From: Candidatus Anstonellales archaeon
GTDB lineage: Archaea; Micrarchaeota; Micrarchaeia; Anstonellales; CG1-02-47-40
Length of the DNA stretch: 64,000 nucleotides
NCBI GenBank assembly: GCA_038869735.1
Contig: JAWCQO010000006.1
Span: forward strand, 4,255-68,254
Direction: 5' to 3'
Below the pieces are notes generated by a model. That model had not been told where the DNA came from and searched no databases. It saw only the letters and a program-made list of their open reading frames with translations. The translations under genes and the position numbers were made by a program. Positions 35,125 to 42,665 of the stretch are shown here, in pieces; position 1 is the first letter of the stretch, and every line of letters starts with the position of its first letter.

Positions 35125-35165
35125 TTTTTCTTACAATATCCATTATAGAGAGGTGCTTTTGATAA

Positions 35166-35702
35166 ATGGAGATTACTTATCCTGCCCTTAGGGATTTACA
35201 GCGAAGCGAGAGAGAAAGTACAAACATAACCCCCCTACCAAAGGACTTTTACTCTAAGCTATCAAAATTCATCTCTGAAAAGAAGTCTCTTCTAACTACT
35301 ACTTCTACAATCTCAGAGATTAGAGAGTACGAAAACATCTACAAAACTATAAAAGAGATAATTACAATGCGCCAGAAAAAAATACTCTTTCGGGCACTCA
35401 CTTCTACGGAGCACGATGCAACAGGTATGACTGAAGAAGAGCATCAGCTATACGATAAAATCCGAGAAGCAATAAAAGAAGAAACCGAGGAGATAGAAGG
35501 GGTCGTTTTCTCAACTCAAGAAAAACAACCGACACCTAGCCAGACAAAATATAAAAAGGTCCAATTTGTAAAAGATATACCTGCCTATAAAGGAAGCGAG
35601 CTAAAATCATATGGACCATTTAAGAAGGGAGACATCCAACTACTTCCAGAAGGCGAAGCGTTATTTCTCATTTCCTCTAAGATGGCAAATGAGATAGAGT
35701 AA
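35166..35702 (+). CDS. GINS complex subunit (Gins51-like)
   Basis: 178 residues. An N-terminal helical A domain with LPKDFYSKLSKFI and a basic region around MRQKKILFRALT, then a small C-terminal B domain with VQFVKDIPAYKG ... YGPFKKGDIQLLPEGEALFLI. The A-then-B order is that of Gins51 (Sld5/Psf1-like). GINS joins MCM in the replicative helicase. The downstream ribosomal cluster starts 19 nt later. Confidence 0.9.
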   Translation: MEITYPALRDLQRSERESTNITPLPKDFYSKLSKFISEKKSLLTTTSTISEIREYENIYKTIKEIITMRQKKILFRALTSTEHDATGMTEEEHQLYDKIREAIKEETEEIEGVVFSTQEKQPTPSQTKYKKVQFVKDIPAYKGSELKSYGPFKKGDIQLLPEGEALFLISSKMANEIE

Positions 35703-35721
35703 TCAGAACACCAAAGAGGCG

Positions 35722-36009
35722 ATGCCTTTGAAATTTCCAAAGGAACTTAGGACATATTGTCCCGCGTGCAAACGCCATACCTTACATTCAGCATCTCTTG
35801 CATCCAAAGGACGAGTACGCGCTCTCTCGTTTGGAACCCGTAAGCACGAACGAAAATTGAAAGGACGTGGCGGCAAGAGAGCAGGTGAAAAGACAGTTAA
35901 AAAGCAAGGAAAGAGACAGAAGATAGTTCTTACCTGTTCAGAGTGCAAAAAGAAGCACGAGCGAGTTGTTGGAACACGAACAAAGAAGAGATTGGAGATA
36001 AAGAGGTAG
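35722..36009 (+). CDS. rpl44e: 50S ribosomal protein L44e
   Basis: 95 residues. Zinc ribbon YCPACKRHTLH near 12 and LTCSECKKKH near 71, with a basic centre (GRGGKRAGEKTVKKQGKR). It starts the L44e-S27e-aIF2alpha-Nop10-PAC2 series. Confidence 0.96.
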   Translation: MPLKFPKELRTYCPACKRHTLHSASLASKGRVRALSFGTRKHERKLKGRGGKRAGEKTVKKQGKRQKIVLTCSECKKKHERVVGTRTKKRLEIKR

Positions 36010-36016
36010 AGAACCT

Positions 36017-36184
36017 ATGAGCAAGTTTATCAGAATAAAATGTCCCTGTGGAAATGAGCAGACAATCTTTGGAAGCGCTACCACCATCGTCAAATGCATT
36101 ATCTGTAAAACAGAACTTGCAATGCCCACAGGCGCAAGAATCGCTATAAAAGAAGGGGTGGCGGTAACTAAAACTTTTGAGTGA
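36017..36184 (+). CDS. rps27e: 30S ribosomal protein S27e
   Basis: 55 residues, ATG 36017 and TGA 36182-36184. The zinc ribbon is KCPCGNEQTIFGSA and VKCIICKTELAMPTGA. It follows L44e by 7 nt, the conserved archaeal order, and ends 8 nt before the aIF2-alpha ATG. Confidence 0.96.
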   Translation: MSKFIRIKCPCGNEQTIFGSATTIVKCIICKTELAMPTGARIAIKEGVAVTKTFE

Positions 36185-36192
36185 GCTTATCT

Positions 36193-36975
36193 ATGTTAGA
36201 ACCAAAACAGGATGAACTTGTAGTTGCAACAATAAAGAAGATAATGCCTTATGGAGCGTTTTGTCTACTCGATGAATACCCTGGCAAGGAAGCATTTGTT
36301 CACATATCCGAGGTAGCTCCCCGTTGGATAAAGAATATACACGAATTCCTTCATGAAGGCCAGAAAGTAGTTGCGCGTGTCTGGAGAGTAATCCCAGAGA
36401 AGAACCAAATAGACTTATCCTTAAAGCGCGTTACAGAGGCTGAGAAAAAAAGAAAGCTTGAAGCAGTAAGAAGAAATAAGCGAGCTGAGAAACTCTTTGA
36501 GATGGTCCAAAACAAGCTAAATCTTACGGATCCACAAAAAAAGCAAACCCTAATGGCACTCTCGTCACTCTACGAAGGCGACCTCCTTTTAGCGTTTGAG
36601 ACAGCACTTGATGGACCGGAACCTCTTATCGAGGCAGGGATAGAAAAAACAATTGCAAATGCGATTTTTGAAGTTTCCCAAAAAAGCATAAAGAAGCAAA
36701 AAGCAGAAACAAGGGCAACAATATCTCTTGTTTCATATGAACCTAACGGAGTGGAGCTAATCAAAAAAACCTTCTCATCTCTCACCGTTTCTCCTCACAC
36801 AGAATTTAGCATACACTTCCTTGGCTCACCCAGGTATCAACTAAAAGTAAAGGCACCAGACTTTAAGCATGCAGAAAAGTCCCTTGACGAACTCATCTTG
36901 CAGATAGAAAAAGCTATTAAGGGCCACGATGTACTACTTTCTTGTCAGAAAGAAGAAGGTAGAAAAACAACATGA
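36193..36975 (+). CDS. eif2A: Translation initiation factor aIF2, alpha subunit
   Basis: 260 residues. The N-terminal S1 OB domain has VATIKKIMPYGAFCLLDEYPGKEAFVHISEV and WRVIPEKNQIDLSLKRV. A helical middle domain and a C-terminal alpha/beta domain (FLGSPRYQLKVKAPDFKHAEK) follow. It binds initiator tRNA with aIF2-gamma. ATG 36193 is chosen; GTG 36181 would overlap the S27e stop. The stop overlaps Nop10 by ATGA. Confidence 0.96.
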   Translation: MLEPKQDELVVATIKKIMPYGAFCLLDEYPGKEAFVHISEVAPRWIKNIHEFLHEGQKVVARVWRVIPEKNQIDLSLKRVTEAEKKRKLEAVRRNKRAEKLFEMVQNKLNLTDPQKKQTLMALSSLYEGDLLLAFETALDGPEPLIEAGIEKTIANAIFEVSQKSIKKQKAETRATISLVSYEPNGVELIKKTFSSLTVSPHTEFSIHFLGSPRYQLKVKAPDFKHAEKSLDELILQIEKAIKGHDVLLSCQKEEGRKTT

Positions 36976-37121
36976 AAAAGCTTCGAAAATGCAATGTATG
37001 CCACACATATACTTTAAGCGATGTTCACTGCGGCCTGCAAACAAGATATGGCCATCCCCCACCGTTTAAGATAACTGACAGATGGGCAAGATACAGGAGA
37101 AAAGAAAAATTTGGTGTTTAA
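36972..37121 (+). CDS. nop10: H/ACA RNP protein Nop10
   Basis: 49 residues. Zinc site KCNVCHTYTLSDVHC (the usual final cysteines in other lineages may be absent), then GHPPPFKITDRWARYRRK, the Nop10 signature. It stabilises Cbf5 in guide-directed pseudouridylation. The start overlaps the aIF2-alpha stop by 4 nt. Confidence 0.95.
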   Translation: MKKLRKCNVCHTYTLSDVHCGLQTRYGHPPPFKITDRWARYRRKEKFGV

Positions 37122-37122
37122 T

Positions 37123-37893
37123 ATGTTCGAATCAAAAGTAATCCAAAGGAAAAGGTCAACGAGAATAAAACTCAAAAATCCCTTGCTGATTGCAGGGTTT
37201 CCAGGAATAGGGCTCGTTGGAAAGATAGCGGCAGATTATCTCGTGCGGGAACTTAAAGGAGAAAAAATTGCAGAGCTTTATTCTCCGCACTTCCCTCATC
37301 AGGTTATTATGCAGAAAAATGGCGTTTGCCGAATGCTAAAAAACAAGTTCTATCTCATAAAGGGAAAGGATCGAGATATGATTATCCTTACAGGAGACGT
37401 GCAGGCAATTACAAGCGAAGCCCAATACGAAATATGTGGTAAAATCTTAGATTATTACGCAAAGCTCGGTGGCAAAGAGATTTTCACTCTGGGAGGGTAT
37501 GGCACAGGAAAAGCACCAGAAAAGCCCCGCGTCTTTGCTGCAACTACGCACAAAAAGCTTGTCCAAGAGTTCAAGAAGTATGGCCTTATATTTGGTGAAG
37601 CACACGGATCAATAATAGGCGTGGCCGGCCTTTTACTTGGAATGGGCAAAATACGTGGCATGTACGGTATATGTATAATGGGAGAAACCCACGGCGGATT
37701 TGCCGATGCAAGGGCGGCAAAGGCTGTCCTTGAATCTTTGTCTAAAATAACCGGCTTGCACATAAACCTTTCAAAACTCGATGCTCGTGCAAGAGAAAGC
37801 GAAGAATTCATGAAAAAGATGGAAGGAGAAGCGCAGAGGCAAATGAAGACTTCCCTTGGGGAGGAATTGCAAGGACTCTCGTACATCAGATGA
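37123..37893 (+). CDS. PAC2-family proteasome assembly chaperone homologue
   Basis: 256 residues. PAC2 pattern NPLLIAGFPGIGLVGKIAADYLV near 22-44, then GDVQAITSEAQYEI near 93, TLGGYGTGKAPEKPRV near 123 and HGSIIGVAGLLLGMGK near 160. A C-terminal helix is Lys/Glu-rich. Archaeal members help assemble the 20S proteasome. It is the final gene of the aIF2 cluster. Confidence 0.93.
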   Translation: MFESKVIQRKRSTRIKLKNPLLIAGFPGIGLVGKIAADYLVRELKGEKIAELYSPHFPHQVIMQKNGVCRMLKNKFYLIKGKDRDMIILTGDVQAITSEAQYEICGKILDYYAKLGGKEIFTLGGYGTGKAPEKPRVFAATTHKKLVQEFKKYGLIFGEAHGSIIGVAGLLLGMGKIRGMYGICIMGETHGGFADARAAKAVLESLSKITGLHINLSKLDARARESEEFMKKMEGEAQRQMKTSLGEELQGLSYIR

Positions 37894-38086
37894 GAGGGGG
37901 GATAAGAGGCGTTTGTTTGGCAAAGGAATTCGGAGATTATAGATGTTTGAATTTGTTCTTGCTTAGCCCAAAGAGGAGGAATAACGAGATATGGATAAAA
38001 GAATAATATGGATAAGACTAAATTGCTAAATTTACGTTTGGTCGCTTCCAATTAACTCAATTAGATTGGAGATACCAGGTGATAAC

Positions 38087-39097
38087 GTGAGAGTCGCAAT
38101 AAACGGTTTTGGAAGAATAGGGCGTTGTGTCTTGCGCTCAGCTGCCGAGTCAGGCGTTCTCGGAAAAGCCTTTGACTGTATTGCAATAAACTGCACGCAT
38201 TCGCCAAAAGAAATTTCATATTACTTTACTCACGACTCAATCTACGGCCAATTTGAAGGAGAAGTCAGCTATTCAGAAAACACACTAATCATAAATGGAT
38301 TCGAAATACGACTTGTAGCTGACAGAGATCCAAAAAACTTACCTTGGAAATCGCTTGGCATTGATTGCGTGATTGAAGCTACAGGCTCCTTCACTGATAG
38401 AGCAGGGGCTTCTCTCCACCTTACAGCCGGTGCAAAGAAAGTTCTAATTACGGCACCAGCAAAAAATCCAGACGTGACAATAGCCCCGGGAGTAAATGAT
38501 GATGTTTATGACCCCTCAACTCATTCAATAATCTCTCTTGCAAGCTGCACAACAAACTGTCTTGCTCCGGTTGCAAAAGTGCTTGAGGACAACTTTGGCA
38601 TCACTTCCGGCTTCATGACTGCCGTTCACGCATATACTGGAGACCAAACACTAACAGACGACTATCACAAAAAAGATCTTAGGAGAGGCAGAGCTGCAGC
38701 CCTCTCAATCGTCCCAACATCTACAGGAGCAGCTAAAGCTATAGGGGATGTCCTCCCTTCCCTTAAAGGAAAGCTTGATGGCATTGCCCTGAGAGTTCCT
38801 ACTCCTACCGGTTCCATGAATTCACTTGTCTGCACCCTTACAAAAGAAGCTGGTGCAGAAGAGGTAAATTCAGCAATGAAAAAGGCTTCAGAAGGAAAAC
38901 TGAAAGGCATTCTTCAATATTCAGAAGACGAGCTCGTTTCTTCTGATATAATAAAAAATCCACATTCCTCAATATTCGATTCAAAGCTTACTAAATGTAT
39001 AGAAAGAACCTGCAGCACCTATGCCTGGTATGACAACGAATGGGGCTACTCTTCTCGCGTAGTTGATGCCATTTGCAAGACACTCAACAAAGCTTGA
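38087..39097 (+). CDS. gap: Glyceraldehyde-3-phosphate dehydrogenase, class I
   Basis: 336 residues from GTG 38087, preceded by AGGTGAT; an upstream TTG at 38066 is less likely. The class I fold is plain: VAINGFGRIGRC at the start, the active site ASCTTNCLAP near residue 154, GRAAALSIVPTSTGAAKA near 208, and WYDNEWGYSSRV near the end. Most archaea use the unrelated class II enzyme with little identity to this one, so this gene looks bacterial in origin. PGK in the window is archaeal. The last codons and downstream bases are partly duplicated 78 bp later. Confidence 0.95.
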   Translation: MRVAINGFGRIGRCVLRSAAESGVLGKAFDCIAINCTHSPKEISYYFTHDSIYGQFEGEVSYSENTLIINGFEIRLVADRDPKNLPWKSLGIDCVIEATGSFTDRAGASLHLTAGAKKVLITAPAKNPDVTIAPGVNDDVYDPSTHSIISLASCTTNCLAPVAKVLEDNFGITSGFMTAVHAYTGDQTLTDDYHKKDLRRGRAAALSIVPTSTGAAKAIGDVLPSLKGKLDGIALRVPTPTGSMNSLVCTLTKEAGAEEVNSAMKKASEGKLKGILQYSEDELVSSDIIKNPHSSIFDSKLTKCIERTCSTYAWYDNEWGYSSRVVDAICKTLNKA

Positions 39098-39207
39098 AAG
39101 CCTGAAAGCGTTTATGTTGATTGTTAAGCTTTGTTGATGTTCTCCAGCCATGCGTAATATTTAATAAAAGCTTGAAAGCCTGAAAGCGTTTATGTTGATT
39201 GTCAAGC
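39089..39207 (+). repeat. 41-bp direct repeat, period 78 bp, at the gap 3' end
   Basis: Copy 1 (39089-39129) covers the last codon and stop of the GAPDH gene; copy 2 (39167-39207) lies 78 bp downstream. The copies are AAAGCTTGAAAGCCTGAAAG and the following 21 bases, with a single mismatch (GTTAAGC against GTCAAGC). The unit is 41 bp, the intervening segment 37 bp. Confidence 0.85.
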
Positions 39208-39380
39208 CCCTCTGCTTCCGCGTTCTTTTCTGGTTTGTGATAAGATTAGAAGAAAATCCGATTGCGTCTTCGATTATTGGGCGTTACTTTTTTCCACTAT
39301 ATTCTTTTCCACTAATTCTCATGTATCTCATGTAAAAATTACGAATAACACAGAGACGGACCAACTCGTTCCTTGGCCTG

Positions 39381-39476
39381 TTGCAAATATCCAGCGATAC
39401 AAATTGTCTATACCTCTACTTCCCCGGAATTCGTACGTAGACCATAACCTTTACCCCTTGCAAATATCCAGCGATA
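39381..39476 (+). repeat. 19-bp direct repeat, period 77 bp
   Basis: TTGCAAATATCCAGCGATA occurs at 39381-39399 and 39458-39476, exact in both. It is in the same 490-bp gap as the GAPDH repeat but is unrelated in sequence. Confidence 0.75.
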
Positions 39477-39589
39477 ACGACCACCAATCCCTCCTTGACG
39501 AAAGCCCAAATCTTTCTTTTCAAATCAAAAACTAAATCATAACCCTTTACCGTGCTTTTTTAAGCTTGCAGTTGCGCAAACTAAGAGTC

Positions 39590-40411
39590 ATGGAAACAAT
39601 ATATACGGAAAGCGACTCCTTACTCCTCCTTTTAGATAAACTCTGCAAGAAAGCTGAAGAATTGAAACAGGAGAAAAATGAAGAGAAAATTAAGGTTGGG
39701 CTTGGAGAAATATTAGAGAACCTACAGATCGCAGTTTCTATTGACCATAAGCATTCTCCTTTGCTTTTGCACATCTTTGATTATGCAAAAGCCATTTCTC
39801 AAAAATCTCCTCCAAATTCATTTGATTTTCTTTTGCTTCTCTCTCGTCTAAAGCGGGCATCAGCCCGTATAAGAACTTCACTCAAATCACCCGATAACAA
39901 GATTGAGCGAATAGATGATTTGGAACAGATGAGTGCTGATACGGTTCACCTCTTTGAATCCAAAAAAGATATAAGTGGCCTGGTATCATTAGCTCAGAAT
40001 GGAAGCGGCCCAGTAGCGGTTATGGCAGTTCGCGCAATTTCAAGAATAGGAAACGCCCAGCTTCTCAAAAACCTTGCCATTTCTGCTGTTTATGAAGCCT
40101 CATTAGAAGCAATTGCTAAACTTGAGAGCATAAAGGCGACTAATGAAATTGTCGAAGTTGCTCTTTCTGCAAACCAATCCATTGCAACTGTTGCAGTAGA
40201 AGCGCTTTTCCGCCTAAAATCTGTAGAAGGGCTTCTTGCTGTCGCAATGAAAGGAAAGGAGCCAGTATCACTTCTTGCCGTTAAAATGCTTGAAAGACTT
40301 GGAGCCGTTTCGGCTCTAAAAGCCATTTCTTTGCTCACATCGCCTGCAGGTTCAGCTGCCTTTGCTTGTTTGATAAGATTAAAAATGGCAGGAATTCCAG
40401 TCCCCTTATAA
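39590..40411 (+). CDS. HEAT-like repeat protein
   Basis: 273 residues, ATG 39590 (a TTG at 39566 would add eight). The N-terminal ~110 residues are helical and charged. From ~115 the protein has short helix pairs of the HEAT-like type (VAVMAVRAISRIGNAQLLKNLA, IATVAVEALFRLKSVEGLLA, SLLAVKMLERLGAVSALKA), about five units. No catalytic motif is seen; it is likely a binding scaffold. No partner is evident from the neighbours. GAPDH is 490 bp upstream and the unrecognised 40531 gene 120 bp downstream. Confidence 0.75.
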   Translation: METIYTESDSLLLLLDKLCKKAEELKQEKNEEKIKVGLGEILENLQIAVSIDHKHSPLLLHIFDYAKAISQKSPPNSFDFLLLLSRLKRASARIRTSLKSPDNKIERIDDLEQMSADTVHLFESKKDISGLVSLAQNGSGPVAVMAVRAISRIGNAQLLKNLAISAVYEASLEAIAKLESIKATNEIVEVALSANQSIATVAVEALFRLKSVEGLLAVAMKGKEPVSLLAVKMLERLGAVSALKAISLLTSPAGSAAFACLIRLKMAGIPVPL

Positions 40412-40530
40412 CGTTCGCCTACAAAAACATTTTAAACTTTTAACTTGCATAAACCCCGCAATGCATAAACATCACATTTTTATTAATCAGACGACAAAGG
40501 ACCCACTTTTGGGTTATACGGAGGGAAAAT

Positions 40531-42225
40531 ATGGTAATGGCGAATAAACCGTTAACGAAGCAGGATATTATCAGTAGGTACGAGGCTGCTCTGAAACTAC
40601 TAGAGGGCCATTCAATAAGCGAAGGTGATAATCAGTGGCTTCGACGAACCATCACACTCACACTAAACTACATGAAAGGAAAACCTGAGGAGGAGGGAGG
40701 GCTTTCAGGGCGCTTTCGTCTTAAAGACATTATACAAGCATTAGAGTACAAAAACGATTTGGGGACCATATGTAAATTCTTACAGGATAACAATGTAGCA
40801 GATGCCGACTCAATCATGAGCGCCGTAAAACAACTTCACAAAAGCGCAAATTTAATTTCGAAGGCGTCATCAGCCCTCCGTTTAGATCAAAAAACATTTA
40901 GTCACGTAAATAAAGAATCAGCTAATCTTCTCGGAGACCTTCAAGAAAATACTCTTAACCAAATCTCCCAGTGGTTATATCAAAAAAATTATGATAGCAT
41001 AGCAGATTATCAAAAAAATGTAATTTTAGAGGGGGTATCTCATGCCTTTAAGTACATGGTCCAAAACGGATTTGCCCAAAAGAACGCAAATGAGCTTGGC
41101 CCCAATAGCACACTACTTCTTGCAGAGCTCTCATGCGTCTTTGCAATTTTAGGAAACCGAAATGGCAAAGATCTTTCAAACATTGCGTTTAGCGGCTTTC
41201 AGAAGACTGACGACGTAGAGATTAATGCCCTTAATGCACTTAACGTGTTGTTCGACGAGGATGGTGTTTTTAACGAAAAATTTTTTGAGCCTCAGATATA
41301 CATAGATGGAAAGAAATCATCCATAAGCAATAGAGGAAAGAGCAGGTGGGCAAAACTTCTTACTAGGGTGCGAGGTGAGTACAAACTACAGCGTCCAGAA
41401 GAGACACAAGAAGGAGCAGGAGAAGAGACACGAGAAGGAGCAGGAGAAGAGACACGAGAAGGAGCAGGAGAAGAGACACGAGAAGGAGCAGGAGAAAAGA
41501 CACAACAATCTCCGAAACCAGAACAACAAACTCCGGAACAAAAACTTAGAGATGTTATTATGAACTGGATTCCTGGCATAAATGAAGAACTAGCAAACGA
41601 GATCATAAATTCTATTCCATCTGATCAAAAGGATTCTCTTGTATCTTTTTTTGAATCTCTATCTAATAAAAATATCTCTGAAATACTAGACGCGTCAATA
41701 AATGGTATGAAGCTAGATGGTACGGATCTAAAGCCGGAATATATCGATAATCAATTGACCAACCTTTTTAATGCCGTGCTAAGTGCTCTAGAAGCGGTGA
41801 AAGCGCGCACCAAAACGCGACCCCCTCTTCTTGATATCTCCAAATTTATCAAATTCATTAAAGAAGATCTACGATCCTCAGACAGAATGTGGTATGATAG
41901 TATATGTAAGATAGCTGACTATCTACTGAACGGAGGTCACAGCTCCACCGATAAAATGAAACCCACCTATCTCACAGAAGAAAATGTAACTAATGCTTTA
42001 AGACCTCTAGAAGGCAGGGTGAAGGGAGGAGGACTATTTAAGAAAGACACCATGGAACAACTTACCACACTTATAATGTATCAATCGTATAATCAGCTTG
42101 TGAAATATATTGACAATACAAAAAAAGACAAGAATATCCATGCCGGCGAGCTGCTCCTCAGAATATATGAAGATAAATATAATAAGGATACGGAGTCTAA
42201 AAAGGAGCAGTCTACTACCCAATAA
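40531..42225 (+). CDS. Large helical protein of unknown function with EETREGAG repeats
   Basis: 564 residues, no signal peptide or transmembrane segment, preceded by a GGAGGG site 5 nt before the ATG at 40531. The protein is mostly alpha-helical. It is split at residues 290-330 by four nearly perfect eight-residue repeats (EETREGAG type) and a Pro/Gln linker. A block IPSDQKDSLVSFFES near 368 resembles IPEDQKTLFAALHED in the 51137 protein, suggesting the two are distantly related. Family not recognised. It is the first of five large accessory genes. Confidence 0.7.
   Translation: MVMANKPLTKQDIISRYEAALKLLEGHSISEGDNQWLRRTITLTLNYMKGKPEEEGGLSGRFRLKDIIQALEYKNDLGTICKFLQDNNVADADSIMSAVKQLHKSANLISKASSALRLDQKTFSHVNKESANLLGDLQENTLNQISQWLYQKNYDSIADYQKNVILEGVSHAFKYMVQNGFAQKNANELGPNSTLLLAELSCVFAILGNRNGKDLSNIAFSGFQKTDDVEINALNALNVLFDEDGVFNEKFFEPQIYIDGKKSSISNRGKSRWAKLLTRVRGEYKLQRPEETQEGAGEETREGAGEETREGAGEETREGAGEKTQQSPKPEQQTPEQKLRDVIMNWIPGINEELANEIINSIPSDQKDSLVSFFESLSNKNISEILDASINGMKLDGTDLKPEYIDNQLTNLFNAVLSALEAVKARTKTRPPLLDISKFIKFIKEDLRSSDRMWYDSICKIADYLLNGGHSSTDKMKPTYLTEENVTNALRPLEGRVKGGGLFKKDTMEQLTTLIMYQSYNQLVKYIDNTKKDKNIHAGELLLRIYEDKYNKDTESKKEQSTTQ
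41398..41493 (+). repeat. 24-bp coding tandem repeat, four copies
   Basis: The unit GAAGAGACACGAGAAGGAGC plus AGGA is repeated four times from 41398, 41422, 41446 and 41470, in frame, encoding EETREGAG. The first copy has CAA for CGA. A partial fifth copy (EKTQQ) follows. Copies are nearly identical at the DNA level, so copy number may vary. Confidence 0.95.
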
Positions 42226-42665
42226 AAAGAAAGTCACTAACGAATGCCTGATACAACAATCATCCAGCAGTAGAAGGGTTTTCAACCAAGAACCATAACA
42301 CTAAGTTCCAATAGACTTGGACGTCAAGACATTCTAATTTACGGTCTCCAAAGTCTCTGGAAGCTATAAAAGAACGTTAGACCAGAGTTTGCTATTAAAA
42401 TTGAAATTCTATCTTAAAAAAAATCAGCCAAATTTTTCCAGTTTGCTGAAAGCCAACCGCTGTGCTTGCCTGTGGCGCACTGCCTTTAAAAAGAAAGCAG
42501 AGAAGCAACAAATAAACCAACTAACAAGCCTGCCCCAGCTTCAAGAATAACAAACCAAAGGCTTCAGCACAAATCCCCTCTGCCTAACTGCCAGAGCCGA
42601 CACTCCCTCGCGCCCAAACGAAATTTATTTATACTCATAATTCTAAAACAGTCGTGTGAGCTTTA
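42226..42665. other. Intergenic region between two large accessory genes
   Basis: 440 bp with no coding or RNA gene that I can support. A TATA-like element at 42624-42633 belongs to the next gene. A CTATAAAAG element near 42365 has no gene at the right distance. Confidence 0.4.
42624..42633 (+). promoter_or_regulatory. TATA-like element upstream of the 42666 gene
   Basis: TTTATTTATA, centred about 37 bp from the ATG, predicting a transcription start near 42655 and a very short leader. Confidence 0.45.

Noticed and set aside
36181-36192. GTG start of aIF2-alpha
   Set aside because: It overlaps the S27e stop and adds only four non-conserved residues; ATG 36193 fits the family.
39089-39207. 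CRISPR-like repeat and spacer
   Set aside because: Only two copies, and the other intergenic repeats have unrelated sequences; no cas genes are present.
42226-42665. Structural RNA (RNase P or SRP RNA) in the 440-bp gap
   Set aside because: No conserved core of either RNA could be found by eye.
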